DNA of 64,000 nt from JBCDJG01 sp038748065 (lineage in GTDB: Bacteria > Pseudomonadota > Gammaproteobacteria > Pseudomonadales > Halieaceae), in contig JBCDJG010000008.1 in assembly GCA_038748065.1 (NCBI GenBank), positions 61,148 to 125,147 of the forward strand. Direction: 5' to 3'. Within the stretch, counting starts at the first letter, position 1. Every line of letters starts with the position of its first letter. Below, piece by piece: positions 61,848 through 64,000 of this stretch. Position numbers and translations under genes: made by a program. Under the pieces are notes generated by a model. It saw nothing but the letters and a program-made list of their open reading frames with translations, had not been told where the DNA came from and did not search any database.

Positions 61848-62895
61848 CCTGCTAATCGACACACCGCGGACCGACCTGGCCAGCTGTCGGGCACTGCTAG
61901 CGGGTGGCTCACGCTCTTTCCGCATCGCCTCCTTCCTGCTGCCCGGCGCAGTCGGGGACGCTGCCTGCCAGCTCTATGCCTTCTGTCGCGAGGCCGATGA
62001 CCTGATTGACGAGGGCGACGACCCCGGCCGCGCTCTGGCTGTTCTGGAGGCGCGAATCACTGCGATCTACCAGGGTCAGCCCGGGCCATCCAGTATTGAT
62101 AGGTCACTGTGCGAAGTGGTGAGCCGCTACCATATGCCCCGAAACTTACTCGATGCGCTGCTCGAAGGTTTCGCATGGGACGCTGACGGGCGCCGCTACG
62201 CTACCCTGTCGGATGTGCTTGACTACTCGGCACGCGTAGCCGGAAGCGTTGGCGTGATGATGACGCTGCTGATGGGTGAACGCTGTCCGCAAGTCCTCGC
62301 TCGTGCGGCGGATCTGGGGGCGGCCATGCAGTTGACCAATATAGCGCGCGACGTCGGCGAGGACGCACGCGCAGGCCGCCTGTACCTGCCGCTTGCATGG
62401 CTGACAGAGGCAGGTATCGACCCTGAAGAGTTCCTGAACTCGCCGCACCACAGCGAGGCACTAGCCAGAGTCATCAAGCGTCTACTGAATGAGGCGGATC
62501 GGCTTTACAAACGCGCGGACAATGGGATTCGCAGCTTACCCCGCGGCTGTCGCCCGGGTATCTACGCAGCACGCCTGCTATATCACGGTATTGGCGTTCA
62601 ACTGGCCCGGCAGGACTATGACGCCGTAAGCCTGCGTGCGGTGGTGCCAAACCGGGCCAAGCTCTCGCTTATGGCCAGGGCAGCCCGCGCAGGCGCACTG
62701 CCAGATGATCAGCTGTCCGACCCACCACTCGCGCAGACCAAATTTCTCATCCCTGCCCGCGATAGCGCCCCGGAGACTCTACCTGAGAGCGCCGCCCGCT
62801 CCGGCTTCAACGGCCGTCTGGCCTGGATGCTGGAACTCTTCGAGGCGATGGACGCCCGGGACCGCGCCGCCGCGCTGGAGCACCGACTCCGCTAG
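61828..62895 (+). CDS. crtB: Phytoene synthase
   Basis: 355 residues from MPASSSSLLIDTPR at 61828. The two aspartate-rich motifs are FCREADDLIDEG near residue 59 and NIARDVGEDARAGRLYLP near 190; GGSRSFRIASFLLP is the start of the active site. It joins two geranylgeranyl-diphosphates into phytoene. Overlaps crtI by 20 nt and converges closely on crtC (11 nt between stops). The C-terminal 50 residues are longer than usual. Confidence 0.96.
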   Translation: MPASSSSLLIDTPRTDLASCRALLAGGSRSFRIASFLLPGAVGDAACQLYAFCREADDLIDEGDDPGRALAVLEARITAIYQGQPGPSSIDRSLCEVVSRYHMPRNLLDALLEGFAWDADGRRYATLSDVLDYSARVAGSVGVMMTLLMGERCPQVLARAADLGAAMQLTNIARDVGEDARAGRLYLPLAWLTEAGIDPEEFLNSPHHSEALARVIKRLLNEADRLYKRADNGIRSLPRGCRPGIYAARLLYHGIGVQLARQDYDAVSLRAVVPNRAKLSLMARAARAGALPDDQLSDPPLAQTKFLIPARDSAPETLPESAARSGFNGRLAWMLELFEAMDARDRAAALEHRLR

Positions 62896-62906
62896 CGCCA
62901 GCAGGA

Positions 62907-63926
62907 TCAGGCCCGTCTGGGCATCCGGAAGGGTAACAGCCCCTGCACCCAGCGGCGTTTGAAACGCTGCAGATTCAGGCTTTCATGCATGGCAATGACC
63001 GGCTCGTCCTCCAGCGTCAAGCCAACCTTAGATCGTGCGTAAAAGGGCGTATCTTCAAAGGTATTGAGCACCTTGATGGGCCCAGGCTGCGATCTCGATA
63101 GCCGCTCAATACGCCAGATTCGAGTATCTGGCAGAGAAAACAGCAGCGGTTGAGCGGCAGACGCCACCTGGCCCTTTGGATCAAAGCGCAGCGCCAGGTG
63201 TTTATCGGCGCCCATTCGCGCATCGGTGTCATAAAAAACAGTGCTGCCGCCATCGGCATGCACAGCACGACACCAGTGCCAACCGCTGAAGGTTGACTCC
63301 AGCGGAACACGCCCCGCATTGCAGTCGAGGTACCCGCTACCGGACCAGCTAAGTCCGGGTCTATCCAGTTCAACTTCGACCCTGGCCTGCGGCGCCACCG
63401 GCCACCAGCGGTGCAGGCCGTCGTCATCGAGGGCATAACAGCGACCGCTGACACCCGGCAGTGAAATGCGGATTCGGCCGCGCAAGCGCCGAGGCAGGGG
63501 CACGGTGACCTCGTCAATATGCGCTACCAGCTGCAGACCCTCGCGCGTCAGTGAACTGGGGCCGATTTGCAGACAGGTGTTGTCGCGGCGCAAACCGCGG
63601 GCGCTGCGCTCGGTCATGGCCCAGCGCTTTCGGTCTGGCCCATAGAACACAACATTGAGGCTGGAGAACGCCTCAGCCGGCGCTGCCCCCCGACGTCTCG
63701 CGGCCGCGTAGTATGGCGAAAACACGCTGCCAATCGAGGCGATCAGCGTCAGCCCCGCCTGGCCATCATCACTGAAAGCATCCAGATACCACCAGCGATA
63801 ACCACCTGCGGGCACCTCAGCGGTGAAATCGGGAAAGCCCTCGCCCGCAAGCTTGGGTTGCGGCGATGCAGCCTCAACTCTTGCCACCGTGTTGAATTCT
63901 GTGGTGGCGCTGCTGCCCTCTAACAT
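62907..63926 (-). CDS. crtC: Carotenoid 1,2-hydratase (hydroxyneurosporene synthase)
   Basis: 339 residues. CrtC marks: YRWWYLDAFSDDGQAGLTLIASIGSVFSPYYAAARRRG near residue 45, LNVVFYGPDRKRWAMTERS, and the paired domain with GSGYLDCNAGRVPLESTFSGWHWCRA and TVFYDTD. It hydrates the terminal double bond of lycopene or neurosporene, before crtD acts. ATG at 63926 with AAGGAG 10 nt before it. In front of it, the reverse strand has an open frame to the right window edge, so another gene of the same operon may end there. Confidence 0.95.
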   Translation of the reverse strand: MLEGSSATTEFNTVARVEAASPQPKLAGEGFPDFTAEVPAGGYRWWYLDAFSDDGQAGLTLIASIGSVFSPYYAAARRRGAAPAEAFSSLNVVFYGPDRKRWAMTERSARGLRRDNTCLQIGPSSLTREGLQLVAHIDEVTVPLPRRLRGRIRISLPGVSGRCYALDDDGLHRWWPVAPQARVEVELDRPGLSWSGSGYLDCNAGRVPLESTFSGWHWCRAVHADGGSTVFYDTDARMGADKHLALRFDPKGQVASAAQPLLFSLPDTRIWRIERLSRSQPGPIKVLNTFEDTPFYARSKVGLTLEDEPVIAMHESLNLQRFKRRWVQGLLPFRMPRRA

Positions 63927-64000
63927 CTGATATTTTCTCCTTGATCGGCCCTGTAAACCAGCTGGCTCGCCGTCATTTTTGGCGGCCTCGGCCAGCTTGC

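Overview
The window (about 60% GC, densely packed, no rRNA, tRNA, insertion sequence or CRISPR seen) looks like chromosome of an aerobic, bacteriochlorophyll-making proteobacterium. It carries reaction-centre genes pufL and pufM, magnesium chelatase genes bchI-bchD with bchO, and the spirilloxanthin-type carotenoid genes crtI, crtB, crtC and crtD. The surrounding accessory genes (DUF1214, cytochromes P450 with a ferredoxin, a Rieske oxygenase, a luciferase-like monooxygenase, a PQQ dehydrogenase, TonB receptor, penicillin acylase, IPTL-CTERM-like surface proteins) suggest a marine gammaproteobacterium of the OM60/NOR5 (Halieaceae) type. That placement is inference; a pufM or marker-gene phylogeny would settle it.

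Layout. 1-9 kb: penicillin-acylase fragment, a Fur-box-headed leftward pair of unknown genes, a metallo-beta-lactamase-fold hydrolase, a PepSY membrane protein with DUF4920 and DUF1214 genes, and an amidohydrolase. 9-20 kb: sulfotransferase, ferredoxin and CYP51-like P450 divergent from a TetR regulator, PQQ dehydrogenase, Yip1-like protein, a bacterial-PH-like membrane protein, TonB receptor, a multi-pass membrane protein and an AraC regulator. 20-32 kb: five leftward genes for exported proteins: an unknown 555-residue protein, a 1316-residue protein ending in a protein-kinase-like domain, a DUF4892-OmpA protein, and two beta-helix-like proteins sharing an unusual C-terminal sorting-type tail. 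32-40 kb: N-carbamoylputrescine amidase, a radical SAM/SPASM enzyme, two glycosyltransferases, a Rieske oxygenase, a Dabb protein, a luciferase-like monooxygenase and UbiG.

40-64 kb is the photosynthesis region. A dihaem cytochrome c4-like gene diverges from pufL-pufM across a 373-bp gap that holds a TGT-N12-ACA (PpsR/CrtJ-type) palindrome lying on a sigma70-like promoter. pufM is followed by one gene that reads as a fusion of the assembly factors PuhB and PuhC. Next come three genes built like a type I export system (ABC membrane protein, HlyD adaptor, TolC), but the ATPase half of the ABC protein has lost every catalytic motif. Then an ATP-grasp enzyme, a P450, a DUF2306-like protein, crtD, DUF3422, an alpha/beta hydrolase, bchI-bchD-bchO, crtI-crtB and crtC. 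No pufBA, pufC, puhA or crtF was seen here, so these must lie elsewhere or be absent.

The observations that seem newest are the PuhB-PuhC fusion inside the puf operon, the catalytically dead type I export trio beside it, the exported kinase-like protein with its neighbours, and an inverted repeat shared by the P450/TetR divergon and the distant luciferase-like monooxygenase gene, which implies a small TetR regulon.
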